A stretch of DNA of 64,000 nt from CAIVPM01 sp964615145 (GTDB taxonomy: Bacteria; Bacteroidota; Bacteroidia; Chitinophagales; Chitinophagaceae). Under the pieces are notes generated by a model. It saw nothing but the letters and a program-made list of their open reading frames with translations. It was not told the DNA's origin and did no database searches. The position numbers and the translations under genes are program-made. This document shows, in pieces, positions 1 through 9,238 of this stretch (positions are counted from its first letter, which is position 1; each line of letters opens with the position of its first letter). The stretch is taken from contig CAZTOP010000002.1 of assembly GCA_964615145.1 (NCBI GenBank), forward strand, positions 48,595-112,594, read 5' to 3'.

Positions 1-150
1 TTCTTGTTATCATTTCTTTTAAAGAACTTTTTGGGCTGCGAATATAAGGTCGAGTAATTTTAATTGAATAATAAAATATATTTTATTGATATAAGTGTAG
101 GTGTCATTATTATTTAATGTGATAAAATGGAAATAAAAGAATAAAAAATA

Positions 151-181
151 TTTTGCTGTTTATTATTAGCCTCTATATTTG
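151..181 (+). promoter_or_regulatory. Bacteroidota-type promoter of tRNA-Ser
   Basis: A TTTTG at 151-155 is followed after 18 nt by TATATTTG at 174-181, which fits the Bacteroidota housekeeping consensus (TTTG, about 19 nt, TAnnTTTG). The mature tRNA-Ser starts 17 nt downstream, a sensible distance for a short 5' leader. Confidence 0.7.
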
Positions 182-197
182 CAACCCGTTAAGGAAA

Positions 198-286
198 GGT
201 GAGATGGATGAGTGGCTGAAATCACCAGTTTGCTAAACTGACGTACGGGTTATACTGTACCGGGGGTTCGAATCCCCCTCTCACCG
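198..286 (+). tRNA. tRNA-Ser (anticodon GCT)
   Basis: This class II tRNA reads AGC/AGU serine codons. The 7-bp acceptor stem is GGTGAGA at 198-204 paired with TCTCACC at 279-285, followed by discriminator G286. The anticodon loop TTGCTAA carries GCT at 232-234. A long variable arm and a T arm (GGGGG TTCGAAT CCCCC) complete the serine-type fold. CCA is not encoded. Confidence 0.96.
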
Positions 287-287
287 C

Positions 288-319
288 AAAAACCCACAAA
301 TTAAATTTGTGGGTTTTTT
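288..319 (+). terminator. Intrinsic terminator after tRNA-Ser
   Basis: AACCCACAAA at 291-300 pairs with TTTGTGGGTT at 306-315 around a 5-nt loop and continues into a T run. A-rich sequence on the left side means it could also stop minus-strand transcripts leaving thrC, so it may work in both directions. Confidence 0.85.
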
Positions 320-338
320 GTTTCTGCTGATTATATAA

Positions 339-1614
339 TTATTTATTCATCAACCATTCTTTAAAGTGATTGTAGTTTGATGATAGAAGAATAGATTTTT
401 TTGTTTGACTAAATAAGTATTTCACTTCCTCTGGCACTTCGATTTTTTTACCAATTGCCTCTTCTACAACATCAGGAAACTTAACAGGATGTGCGGTTTC
501 AAGAATGTAGCCATTCCCTTTTGTTTTTTCTAAGGCATAATAAGCAACTGCACCATGAGGGTCTAATATGTAGTTATGATTTTCATAAACTTTCGCTATA
601 GTTCGTTTAGTTATTTCATCGCTAACACTAATACTGCTTAACTTATTTTTTAATAATGAAAATTCATTCTTGAATATTTGTTGAATACGAACAAAGTTGC
701 TTGGATTACCAACATCCATTGCATTTGAAACTGTTGCTATGGCTTGCTTTGGTGTGTATTTTTCTGTTTGCAAATAATTTGTAACCACATCATTTGCATT
801 GCAAGCAGCTATAAAATGTTTAACAGGTAACCCACTTGCAAAAGCCATCATTCCTGCACAAAAATTTCCAAAATTTNNNNNNNNNNACAACTGGTGCATC
901 GTTTTGTAGCCATTGCTGATGAGCATAAAAATAATATAATTGTTGTGGCAACCAACGTGCAACATTGATAGAATTGGCAGAAGTTAAAGTTAGCTTAGCA
1001 TTAATATCTGTATCCATAAATGCTTGTTTAACCATGGCTTGGCAATCATCAAAATTACCTTGAATCTCAAGTGCAGTAATATTTTGACCCAATGTAGTTA
1101 ATTGCAATTCCTGCACAGGACTAACCTTGCTACTTGGATAGAGTATTATTACTTCCACACCTTCAACACCTAAAAAACCATTGGCAACAGCACCACCAGT
1201 ATCGCCACTTGTGGCAACCAATACAGTTACTTTTTGATTATTGTTTCTGTTGAAATATCCTAAGCAACGGCTCATAAATCTTGCACCAACGTCTTTAAAA
1301 GCAAGTGTTGGTCCGTGAAATAGTTCCAGGCTATAAATGCTATCATTTATTTTAACTAGAGGAAAATTAAAGTTGATGGTTTCTGCTACAATCCTTTTTA
1401 GTTCTGCATTTGGCAAAGTATCACCAACATAAGGCTGCATAACAGTTACACCAATTTCTTCTTTGCTATATTGCTTCAAATTTTCTATAAAGCCCTTTGG
1501 CAGTTGAGGAATTGTTTCAGGAAAATATAAACCTTTGTCAGGTGCTTGTCCCTTAACAGTAGCTTCTGCAAAATTTACTATAGGTGATTGTTTGTTGAGA
1601 GAATAGTATTTCAT
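339..1614 (-). CDS. thrC: Threonine synthase (interrupted by an assembly gap)
   Basis: It makes threonine from O-phosphohomoserine with pyridoxal phosphate, the last step of threonine synthesis. From the ATG at 1614 the N-terminal part shows HGPTLAFKDVG with the expected PLP lysine at residue 107, then SGDTGGAVANGF. The C-terminal part begins NFGNFCAGMMAF and runs to a TAA at 339-341. Ten Ns at 877-886 separate the two and leave them in different frames. The sequenced parts add up to exactly 422 codons, so the real missing piece should be a multiple of three. Family alignment suggests about six residues including the conserved Pro-Ser-Gly, giving a normal length near 428. The break therefore looks like an assembly artefact and not a pseudogene. 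It lies 69 nt downstream of ftsK on the same strand. Confidence 0.93.
877..886. other. Assembly gap (10 Ns) inside thrC
   Basis: This run of exactly ten N characters lies within the threonine synthase gene. Ten is probably a placeholder, because the flanking reading frames need a gap divisible by three, most likely about 18 nt. Confidence 0.95.
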
Positions 1615-1683
1615 TTGCCCATAATCCTCGAAGGATTTTTTTTGATTATTATTTTATTTTAAAAAGAGAAATTTCAAAAAAAA

Positions 1684-4308
1684 CTACATTGTAGGCAAAA
1701 ACTCCTCCAACTCCATTTCTGTTTTAAATCTTACTTCTCTTGCTTTACTGCCAAGGTTGGGTCCTACAACACCTGCCCGTTCTAATTGATCCATCAAACG
1801 TCCAGCACGATTATATCCTAGCTTCATCCTACGTTGTATCAATGATGTGCTTCCTATTTGATTTTGCACTATCAATCTTGCTGCATCTTCAAACAAAGGG
1901 TCTTTTTCATTAGGGTCTAAACCTCCACCTTTTTCTAGCTCTTTTTCATCCACATATTCTGGTAATAAAAATGCTTCTGGATAGCCTTGTTGACTTTCAA
2001 TGAACCTACAAACTTCTTCAACTTCTGGTGTATCAACAAAAGCACATTGTACACGAGTAATTTCGCCATTGTAACTAATTAACATATCACCTTTACCAAT
2101 CAATTGTTCTGCACCACCAGCATCCAAAATAGTTCTACTATCAATTTTACTTGATACTTTAAATGCAATACGTGCAGGAAAATTCGCCTTAATAGTACCA
2201 GTAATAATGTTAACTGAAGGGCGTTGTGTGGCAATGATTAGGTGAATACCCACTGCACGTGCAAGCTGTGCCAACCTTGCAATAGGCATTTCAACTTCTT
2301 TACCAGCAGTCATAATTAAATCGGCAAATTCATCAACTACTAAAACAATAAATGGTAAAAACTGATGTCCTTTTTGTGGATTCAATTTTCGTGCAATAAA
2401 CTTTTCGTTGTACTCTTTAATATTTCTGCAACCAGCTTCTTTTAATAAATCGTAACGATTATCCATCTCAATACACAACGCATTTAATGTGTGTACTACT
2501 TTCTTTGTATCTGTAATAATACTGTCTTCTTCACCCGGCAATTTGGCTAAAAAGTGCTTCTCAATTGCTTTGTAGAGGCTCAACTCAACTTTTTTGGGAT
2601 CAACTAAAACCAGCTTTAATTGTGATGGATGTTTTTTATACAACAATGAAACCAACAAAGTATTAATACCAACAGATTTACCTTGTCCAGTTGCACCAGC
2701 CATTAACAAGTGAGGCATTGTGGCAAGGTCAACAATGAAGTTTTCATTATCAATTTTTTTACCAATAGCTATTGGTAATGAGAAACTGCTATTTTGAAAT
2801 TTTTCGCTGGTGATCAGCGATTTCATACTCACAATTGTCTTCTTTAAATTAGGAACTTCTATACCAATTGTTCCCTTTCCAGGAATAGGTGCAATGATAC
2901 GAATACCAAGTGCAGCAAGACTTAGAGCAATATCATCTTCCAAATTTTTGATTCGAGAAATACGAACACCAGGTGCAGGAACAATTTCATATAAAGTAAC
3001 AGTTGGCCCTACGGTTGCAGCTATCCTTTGTATTTCAATATCATAGTTTTTAAGTGTTGCTATTATTTGATTTTTATTTGTTTCTAACTCAGTTGGGTCG
3101 TGAATAATTTTTTCACTGCCGTGTGTCTCAAGCAAGTCAACACTTGGATATTTATAGTTGGCTAAATCCAATGTAGGTTCGTAGTTTGTGCCAATGCTTC
3201 CTACACTTAATTTTTCTAATTCTGTTTCCTCTATTTCACTTTCAAACTCTTCTACAACAAGGCTTTCATCTTCTATAACTTCTTTAATTTCCAATGGCAA
3301 ATCGCTCAATGTTTCAAATTTTTCATTTCTTGAAGATTCCGGAATAACATCTTCAAATTTCCCATCTGTATCAGAATACAAATCATTAACTATTTTTCCA
3401 TTTGTGAATACTGATTCATTATCATTTGTCTCAATTTCTTCTTTTTCATTAATTTCAAATGGAATTTTTTCATCTTCTGGAAGTATTACTGATACAAGGT
3501 TTGAATCAGATTTTAATTTATTCCCACTTATAGGTTTTCCGTCTTCATCTACATCTACCAGACCCAATTTTACTTCCTCTTGTATTACATCGTCATCAAT
3601 AAATAATTTACTTTTTTCAAATTCTTCAAATGCATCTTCTTCTGATGTATTCTGGCTTTCAAAAGGTTCAACTATTTCTTTTGATTTTTTTTCAGGGAAT
3701 TTAAAAGTTGGATTAAATTTCCAAATGAAATAAGAAAAATATATAACTAAAAGCAGGGATGCTGTTCCAAAATTACCAATTAACCCAACCAACCAACCTG
3801 AGGCTAAATTTCCTACTGCCCCACCCCAACTTAATTGACTTTTCCCTGCTACAAAAGCTAGACTTGTGCTAATAACCAAACAAGACACTATTATGTATTT
3901 TAAATTTTTTACAAGAGAAAATAATTTTTTATCAGTGAGTAAGTTTACACCTAAAACAAAAAAGAATGTAGCAAATAAAATTGTAATAACACCAAAACCA
4001 TTATATATCAAATTATGAGCAGTATAGGCTCCTAATACACCCAATGTATTATGAACTTTAGGAGCATCCAAAGCAAAAATTTTTAATCCAAACTGATGAA
4101 CAATATCCTGATCTTCCTGCCACGAAAACAGATATGAAGTAATTGCCACGAAAATAAATACCGCAAACAAAATACTTATAGCACCAAATATTTTTTGGGT
4201 TCGCTCGTCTTTTACAACTTCTGCAACTGTAACATTAACCTCTTTATCCTCGTTCAATACTTCAGGATTAGGTGGTGGAGGTGTTTTAGATTTAAGTTTA
4301 TTTGCCAT
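1684..4308 (-). CDS. ftsK: FtsK/SpoIIIE DNA translocase
   Basis: It pumps chromosomal DNA at the division septum and helps resolve chromosome dimers. The 874-residue protein has an N-terminal membrane region with about four helices between residues 40 and 195. An acidic, probably disordered linker rich in Glu and Asp spans about 205-370. The motor carries the Walker A GATGQGKS at 538-545 and the Walker B VLVVDEFADL at 655-664. The C-terminal winged-helix gamma domain at about 804-864 reads FEDAARLIVQNQIGSTSLIQ at its start, which in known FtsK binds the polar KOPS DNA motifs. Start is the ATG at 4308. Length and domain order are normal for Bacteroidota FtsK. Confidence 0.97.
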   Translation of the reverse strand: MANKLKSKTPPPPNPEVLNEDKEVNVTVAEVVKDERTQKIFGAISILFAVFIFVAITSYLFSWQEDQDIVHQFGLKIFALDAPKVHNTLGVLGAYTAHNLIYNGFGVITILFATFFFVLGVNLLTDKKLFSLVKNLKYIIVSCLVISTSLAFVAGKSQLSWGGAVGNLASGWLVGLIGNFGTASLLLVIYFSYFIWKFNPTFKFPEKKSKEIVEPFESQNTSEEDAFEEFEKSKLFIDDDVIQEEVKLGLVDVDEDGKPISGNKLKSDSNLVSVILPEDEKIPFEINEKEEIETNDNESVFTNGKIVNDLYSDTDGKFEDVIPESSRNEKFETLSDLPLEIKEVIEDESLVVEEFESEIEETELEKLSVGSIGTNYEPTLDLANYKYPSVDLLETHGSEKIIHDPTELETNKNQIIATLKNYDIEIQRIAATVGPTVTLYEIVPAPGVRISRIKNLEDDIALSLAALGIRIIAPIPGKGTIGIEVPNLKKTIVSMKSLITSEKFQNSSFSLPIAIGKKIDNENFIVDLATMPHLLMAGATGQGKSVGINTLLVSLLYKKHPSQLKLVLVDPKKVELSLYKAIEKHFLAKLPGEEDSIITDTKKVVHTLNALCIEMDNRYDLLKEAGCRNIKEYNEKFIARKLNPQKGHQFLPFIVLVVDEFADLIMTAGKEVEMPIARLAQLARAVGIHLIIATQRPSVNIITGTIKANFPARIAFKVSSKIDSRTILDAGGAEQLIGKGDMLISYNGEITRVQCAFVDTPEVEEVCRFIESQQGYPEAFLLPEYVDEKELEKGGGLDPNEKDPLFEDAARLIVQNQIGSTSLIQRRMKLGYNRAGRLMDQLERAGVVGPNLGSKAREVRFKTEMELEEFLPTM

Positions 4309-4448
4309 ATCGTCACAAAATAAATTGTAAAGTAAGAGAGTCGTGTTTTAAAATAAATGTTGTGGAATACTTGTTGGGTTTTAATGTAACATTTATTCAA
4401 AGTGGATAACTGCAATAAACTAGATTTATGACATAAATACAAAATAAA

Positions 4449-4479
4449 TTTGGCTATCAAATTTATACTCTTACTTTTG
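4449..4479 (+). promoter_or_regulatory. Bacteroidota-type promoter of initiator tRNA
   Basis: TTTG at 4449-4452, a 19-nt spacer and TACTTTTG at 4472-4479 match the Bacteroidota consensus exactly. The tRNA begins 14 nt downstream at 4493. With the tRNA-Ser promoter this gives two independent examples of the same promoter architecture in the window. Confidence 0.78.
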
Positions 4480-4492
4480 CAATCTTATAAAT

Positions 4493-4564
<72 letters not shown>

Positions 4565-4565
4565 C

Positions 4566-4596
4566 AAAGGTCTTCAAATTTTGAAGACCTTTTTTA
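4566..4596 (+). terminator. Intrinsic terminator after tRNA-fMet
   Basis: AGGTCTTCAA and TTGAAGACCT form a perfect 10-bp stem directly after the tRNA, followed by a T run ending near 4596. Confidence 0.88.
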
Positions 4597-4711
4597 TTTA
4601 AACTATTCTGTGCCCTAGTATTAATTGGTTGTTGGGTTAAAATAGTTTTTTTTATTTAGACTATATTTTGATTTTTATTTGCAACAATTAAATTTTGATT
4701 AATAAATAAAG

Positions 4712-5710
4712 ATGAGCACAAACGAAATTAATTCAAAGGATGGGGCAAAAAGAGTACTAATTACTGGTGCTGCAGGTTTTTTGGGTTCACATCTATGCGA
4801 TAAATTTATAGAAAAAGGATATAATGTTATTGCAATGGACAATTTAATTACAGGTGATTTAAAAAATATTGAACATCTCTTTAAATTAAGCAATTTCGAA
4901 TTTCATCATCACGATATCACTAAGTTTATTCACATTTCAGGAAAAATTGATTACATACTGCATTTCGCATCTCCGGCAAGCCCAATTGATTACTTAAAAA
5001 TCCCTATACAAACTTTAAAGGTTGGAGCACTTGGAACTCATAATTGTTTAGGACTTGCAAAAGCAAAGGGAGCAAGAATTTTAGTTGCATCAACAAGTGA
5101 AATTTATGGTGACCCACTTGTTCACCCTCAAACAGAAGAATATTGGGGTAATGTAAATCCAATTGGTCCACGTGGTGTATATGACGAGGCAAAACGTTTT
5201 CAAGAAGCTATAACAATGGCTTACCACACATTTCATAAGGTTGAAACCAGAATTGTGAGAATTTTTAACACCTATGGTCCTAAAATGAGGTTGAACGATG
5301 GTCGTGCGTTACCAGCTTTTATTGGCCAGGCATTGCGTGGCGAAGATTTGACAGTTTTTGGTGATGGTTCTCAAACACGTAGTTTTTGTTATGTTGATGA
5401 CTTGGTTGAAGGCATTTATAGATTATTATTAAGCGATTACGAAAAGCCAGTAAATATTGGCAATCCAAATGAAATTAGTTTGAAAGATTTTGCAGAAGAA
5501 GTTCTTAAACTTACAGGCTCATCTGTTAAAATCATTTACAAAGATTTACCCGTTGATGACCCAAAACAAAGACAACCAGATATTAGCAAAGCAAAAGAGA
5601 TATTGAACTGGGAACCTAAAGTTGGTAGAGCGGAAGGCTTGAAAGCAACTTACGATTATTTTAAAAATTTACCAAAAGAAGAGTGGTATAAACTTCCAAA
5701 AGAGTTTTAA
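4712..5710 (+). CDS. UDP-glucuronate decarboxylase-like SDR (UDP-xylose synthase family)
   Basis: This extended short-chain dehydrogenase most resembles UDP-glucuronate decarboxylases, which convert UDP-glucuronate to UDP-xylose for surface glycans. The 332-residue protein has the NAD-binding GAAGFLG at 19-25, STSEIYGDP at about 127-135 and the catalytic YDEAK at 157-161. The C-terminal half contains GDGSQTRSFCYVDDLVEG, typical of this subfamily. The ATG at 4712 is the first start and is followed by a short polar leader before the Rossmann fold. It sits 30 nt upstream of a nucleotide-sugar dehydrogenase, so the two are probably co-transcribed. An alternative is a related dTDP- or UDP-hexose dehydratase, but the motifs favour decarboxylase. 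Confidence 0.85.
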   Translation: MSTNEINSKDGAKRVLITGAAGFLGSHLCDKFIEKGYNVIAMDNLITGDLKNIEHLFKLSNFEFHHHDITKFIHISGKIDYILHFASPASPIDYLKIPIQTLKVGALGTHNCLGLAKAKGARILVASTSEIYGDPLVHPQTEEYWGNVNPIGPRGVYDEAKRFQEAITMAYHTFHKVETRIVRIFNTYGPKMRLNDGRALPAFIGQALRGEDLTVFGDGSQTRSFCYVDDLVEGIYRLLLSDYEKPVNIGNPNEISLKDFAEEVLKLTGSSVKIIYKDLPVDDPKQRQPDISKAKEILNWEPKVGRAEGLKATYDYFKNLPKEEWYKLPKEF

Positions 5711-5740
5711 TAAATCAACTTTGAAATTAACATTACATTA

Positions 5741-7030
5741 ATGATAGACGAATTAATAAACAAAAAAAAGAAAGTTGCAGTTATTGGTTTAGGCTATGTG
5801 GGCTTACCAGTTGCACTAGAAATGGCAAAAAAGGTTTCAGTGATTGGTTTTGATATTAATGCTGATAGAATTGCTTTAATGCAACAAGGAATTGACCCTA
5901 GCAAAGAATTAGATAAAGATGCCTTTGAAGGTTGTGATATCACTTTTACCAATAATCTTGATGTTTTGCGTGAAGCTAATTTTTTTATTGTAGCTGTACC
6001 AACACCTGTATATGCCAATAATGTTCCTGATTTGACTGCTGTTAAAAAAGCTTCAGAAACAGTTGGTAAGGTTTTAAAAAAGGGAGATTATGTTGTTTTT
6101 GAATCTACCGTTTATCCTGGTTGTACCGAGGATGATTGCTTGCCAGTGATGGAATCTATTAGTGGTCTAAAAATGGGCATTGATTTTAAACTTGGTTACT
6201 CACCAGAAAGAATTAATCCAGGAGATAAACAACATACTTTAACAAATGTAATTAAAGTTGTTGCCGGCTGTGACGATGAAAGCTTACAGGTTATTGCTGA
6301 TGTTTATTGCTTAGTAGTTAAAGCAGGTGTTCATAAAGCAACATCAATTAAAGTTGCTGAAGCTTGTAAAATTATTGAAAATACTCAAAGAGATATGAAC
6401 ATTGCATTAATGAATGAACTATCTCAAATTTTTGATAGGATTGGAATTAACACATATGAAGTTTTGGAGGCTGCTGGTACTAAATGGAATTTTTTGAAAT
6501 TTAGTCCAGGCTTAGTGGGCGGGCATTGTATTGGCGTTGATCCATACTATTTAACCTACAAGGCAAATGATTTAGGATACACATCTAGGCTAATTAATGC
6601 TGCTCGTTTTATTAATGATGGTATGGGTAGATATGTTGGAGAAAAAGCGATTCAACATATTATTGCTCATGTTGATAAAGTAAAAGAATCAAAAGTACTA
6701 GTCATGGGAAGTACTTTTAAAGAAGATGTTAGCGACATTAGAAACAGTAAGGTTGCCGATATCATTGCTCATATTAAAAGTCATTTTATTAATGTTGATG
6801 TTATAGATCCCCACGCAAGCAGCACAGAATTACACGAAGAATATGGATATGAATTATGTGATAGCATTGCTGATGATTACGATGTGATAATTGTTGCTGT
6901 TGCTCACAAAGAATATCTTAAGAAAGATGCGTCTTACTTTAACTCAATCACAAAGCAACACGGATTAATTATTGATTTGAAAGGTATTCTAAGAAACAAA
7001 ATAAGCTCCAGAGCTTATTGGAGTTTATAA
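5741..7030 (+). CDS. UDP-sugar 6-dehydrogenase (TviB/WbpO-like)
   Basis: It oxidises C6 of a UDP-sugar to the uronate using two NAD. The 429-residue protein shows GLGYVG at 16-21, ESTVYPG at 121-127, the conserved EACKIIENTQRDMNIALMNE stretch at about 207-226, and the catalytic cysteine C263 within GGHCIGVDPYY. The overall sequence is closest to TviB/WbpO-type UDP-HexNAc dehydrogenases. Its partner gene uses UDP-glucuronate, so a UDP-glucose substrate cannot be excluded from sequence alone. It is the last gene before a strong terminator. Confidence 0.88.
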   Translation: MIDELINKKKKVAVIGLGYVGLPVALEMAKKVSVIGFDINADRIALMQQGIDPSKELDKDAFEGCDITFTNNLDVLREANFFIVAVPTPVYANNVPDLTAVKKASETVGKVLKKGDYVVFESTVYPGCTEDDCLPVMESISGLKMGIDFKLGYSPERINPGDKQHTLTNVIKVVAGCDDESLQVIADVYCLVVKAGVHKATSIKVAEACKIIENTQRDMNIALMNELSQIFDRIGINTYEVLEAAGTKWNFLKFSPGLVGGHCIGVDPYYLTYKANDLGYTSRLINAARFINDGMGRYVGEKAIQHIIAHVDKVKESKVLVMGSTFKEDVSDIRNSKVADIIAHIKSHFINVDVIDPHASSTELHEEYGYELCDSIADDYDVIIVAVAHKEYLKKDASYFNSITKQHGLIIDLKGILRNKISSRAYWSL

Positions 7031-7046
7031 GCTTTATAATTATTTG

Positions 7047-7098
7047 GCGTATAATAATTAAGAATTTCATAAGTTTTTCTTAATTTTTATACGCTTTT
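7047..7098 (+). terminator. Long-stem terminator after the UDP-sugar operon
   Basis: Two 18-nt arms, 7047-7064 and 7077-7094, pair at 17 of 18 positions around a 12-nt loop and are followed by TTTT at 7095-7098. It closes the two-gene unit 4712-7030. Confidence 0.8.
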
Positions 7099-7140
7099 CT
7101 TTTCTACAACTATTTTCTCTTTATTTTTACCAAGTTCATA

Positions 7141-7902
7141 ATGGAAAAAATAGTTATCATACCAACTTATAACGAGAAAGAAAATATTACGGCTATCATC
7201 AAGGCTGTAATAAATCTAAACTTAGGATACCATATTTTAGTTATAGATGATGGCTCCCCTGATGGTACAGCCCAAATTGTAAAAGACTTAATTAAATTAT
7301 ATCCTGATCAATTATTCATTGAAGAAAGAATTGGAAAATTAGGTCTTGGTACTGCTTACATCCATGGTTTTAAATGGTGCATTGAAAAGGGATATAATTA
7401 CATATTTGAAATGGATGCCGATTTTTCTCATAACCCTAACGACTTAGAAAGATTATACAAAGCTTGCAAAGATAATTGTGGGGACGTTGCAGTTGGAAGC
7501 AGGTATGTTCCCGGTGGGAAAACAGACAACTGGCCATTAGACAGACAATTATATTCGAGAGGAGGTTCCTTGTACACTCGTTTAATAACCTGGATGCCTG
7601 TTAACGATCCCACAGCTGGGTTCGTATGTTATAAAAGAAAAGTTTTAGAAACAATTAATCTCGATGAAATTATGTTTGTCGGATACGCATTTCAGATTGA
7701 GATGAAATTTGCAAGTTGGAAACTTGGTTTTAAAATAGTAGAAGTTCCCATTACTTTTATTGACAGAAAAATTGGCGTTAGTAAAATGAGTAAAGGCATT
7801 ATTAAAGAAGGTGTTCTAGGTGTATTAAAAATTCAATGGCAAAGCTTATTTAAAAATTACAGAAAAAGGTTAAAAGCTGACTCTCAAATAATTACTACTT
7901 AA
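7141..7902 (+). CDS. Polyprenol-phosphate mannosyltransferase-like GT2 (DPM1 type)
   Basis: This family 2 glycosyltransferase is of the kind that transfers a sugar, classically mannose from GDP-mannose, to a polyprenyl phosphate on the inner face of the membrane. The 253-residue protein starts VIIPTYNEKENI, has the nucleotide-binding DDGSPDG at 36-42 and the metal-binding DAD at 92-94, then GSRYVPGG and the DRQLYSRGG region. It is the short soluble form without a C-terminal GtrA or membrane domain. It begins 110 nt after the previous gene, past a terminator, and leads a unit with the EamA gene 13 nt downstream. Confidence 0.85.
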   Translation: MEKIVIIPTYNEKENITAIIKAVINLNLGYHILVIDDGSPDGTAQIVKDLIKLYPDQLFIEERIGKLGLGTAYIHGFKWCIEKGYNYIFEMDADFSHNPNDLERLYKACKDNCGDVAVGSRYVPGGKTDNWPLDRQLYSRGGSLYTRLITWMPVNDPTAGFVCYKRKVLETINLDEIMFVGYAFQIEMKFASWKLGFKIVEVPITFIDRKIGVSKMSKGIIKEGVLGVLKIQWQSLFKNYRKRLKADSQIITT

Positions 7903-7915
7903 TATAACCAAGTCA

Positions 7916-8788
7916 ATGAAATCTGCTCTTATTAAACTTCATATAGCAGTTTTTTTATGGGGATTTACTGGAGTTTTAGGTAGGCTTATTCAACTAAATG
8001 AAGGCTTGCTTGTTTGGTATAGATTACTTATTACAGTGACCACTCTCCTACTTATTAATTTTTGTAGAAAATCTTTATCACTAATAAAATCTTCTACAAA
8101 AATAATACTAATGTCTATTGGCATTTTAGTAGCACTGCATTGGGTCTTCTTTTATGGAAGTATTAAGTATGCTAATGTTTCTATATCACTGGTGTGTTTA
8201 TCTTGTATTTCATTTTTTACATCTATTCTTGAGCCAATCATTGTAAAATCAAAATTTAGTTTCATAGAAATTAGCCTAAGTTTATTGAGCATTTTGGGTA
8301 TTGCTCTCATTTTTCATTTTGATAATAAATATAGAACAGGTATTTTACTTGGATTAATTTCTGCAATTTTTAGTGCATTATTTTCTACTATCAACAAAAA
8401 AAATGTAACTGTTGCAAGTTCAAATTCTATCATGTTTTACGAACTATTAGGCGGATTACTTTTCTTAAGTTTGTTATTACCCATATATTTAAAAATATTT
8501 CCAACAAATAAAGTAATTCCATCTGCCATTGATATTATTTATTTAGTTATTCTGAGTTGGGTATGTACGATAATAGCTATGGATTTTAGTTTACAATCTC
8601 TACGAAAAGTATCGGCATTTACTTTAAATTTAACGCTAAATCTTGAGCCGGTTTATGGAGTATTATTAGCTTTTTTCATCTACAATGAACAAAAAGAATT
8701 GAGTAATAATTTTTATTGGGGATTTTCATTAATCGCTATATCAGTGGTGCTTCAAATGCTTAGAATAGCTAAATATAAAATTAAGTAA
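7916..8788 (+). CDS. EamA/DMT-family membrane exporter
   Basis: A 290-residue integral membrane protein with about ten hydrophobic helices in two homologous halves, as in the drug/metabolite transporter superfamily. The first half begins AVFLWGFTGVLGRLI and the second repeats the pattern near GILLGLISAIFSALFST. The substrate cannot be told from sequence; members export amino acids, nucleobases or other metabolites. It follows the glycosyltransferase by 13 nt and is probably co-transcribed with it. Confidence 0.85.
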   Translation: MKSALIKLHIAVFLWGFTGVLGRLIQLNEGLLVWYRLLITVTTLLLINFCRKSLSLIKSSTKIILMSIGILVALHWVFFYGSIKYANVSISLVCLSCISFFTSILEPIIVKSKFSFIEISLSLLSILGIALIFHFDNKYRTGILLGLISAIFSALFSTINKKNVTVASSNSIMFYELLGGLLFLSLLLPIYLKIFPTNKVIPSAIDIIYLVILSWVCTIIAMDFSLQSLRKVSAFTLNLTLNLEPVYGVLLAFFIYNEQKELSNNFYWGFSLIAISVVLQMLRIAKYKIK

Positions 8789-8810
8789 CTAACTACCAAT
8801 CATTAAAAAT

Positions 8811-9227
8811 ATGAATAAAAAAGCCTTACCATATTTCGCCATTATTGTACTTGCCATCATCGTCTTTTTTGTTAAAAATTGTGATGTAGGATCTAGAAAT
8901 AAAAATACTACTTCTGAGGTAAAACAACAGAGAGGATTAATCAGAAATCCATCAAACATTAATTATTCTAAACACGCAAAATGCAGGATGGAATGCAGAC
9001 ATATTGATGAATCTGAAGTAAAAGAGGTTATTTCAAATGGTACCATAAATTACAGAAAAAGTGATTTACAAAAAAGTGATTGCTCTAAAAGATATGCTAT
9101 TGAAGGATACAGTAAAGACAGGCAACATTTAAGAATTATTGCAGTTCCTTGTGCTAATGAACTTACCATTGTTACTTGCATTGACCTTGATAAAGATTGG
9201 GAATGTCATTGCGAGGGTGATGAATAA
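8811..9227 (+). CDS. Membrane-anchored cysteine-rich DUF4258 protein
   Basis: A 138-residue protein with an N-terminal hydrophobic helix at about 7-22, then a DUF4258-like domain: SKHAKCRMECRHIDESEVKE is the typical opening with the conserved His and Arg, and RLRI-like and VTCIDL strands follow. It contains nine cysteines, several paired (KCRMEC, WECHC), suggesting disulfides outside the cytoplasm. DUF4258 has a small fold sometimes found in toxin-like proteins, but no function can be assigned here. It lies 22 nt after the EamA gene and ends 11 nt from the convergent SpmAB-like gene. Confidence 0.75.
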   Translation: MNKKALPYFAIIVLAIIVFFVKNCDVGSRNKNTTSEVKQQRGLIRNPSNINYSKHAKCRMECRHIDESEVKEVISNGTINYRKSDLQKSDCSKRYAIEGYSKDRQHLRIIAVPCANELTIVTCIDLDKDWECHCEGDE

Positions 9228-9238
9228 CATATAGAATT

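Noticed and set aside
1615..1683. Terminator-like stem between ftsK and thrC
   Set aside because: The short AATCCT/AGGATT stem has its T run on the plus strand, where there is no gene to terminate; on the minus strand it has no T tail.
8811..9227. Toxin of a toxin-antitoxin pair (DUF4258)
   Set aside because: The N-terminal membrane helix and the lack of a small antitoxin gene next to it do not fit a TA module.
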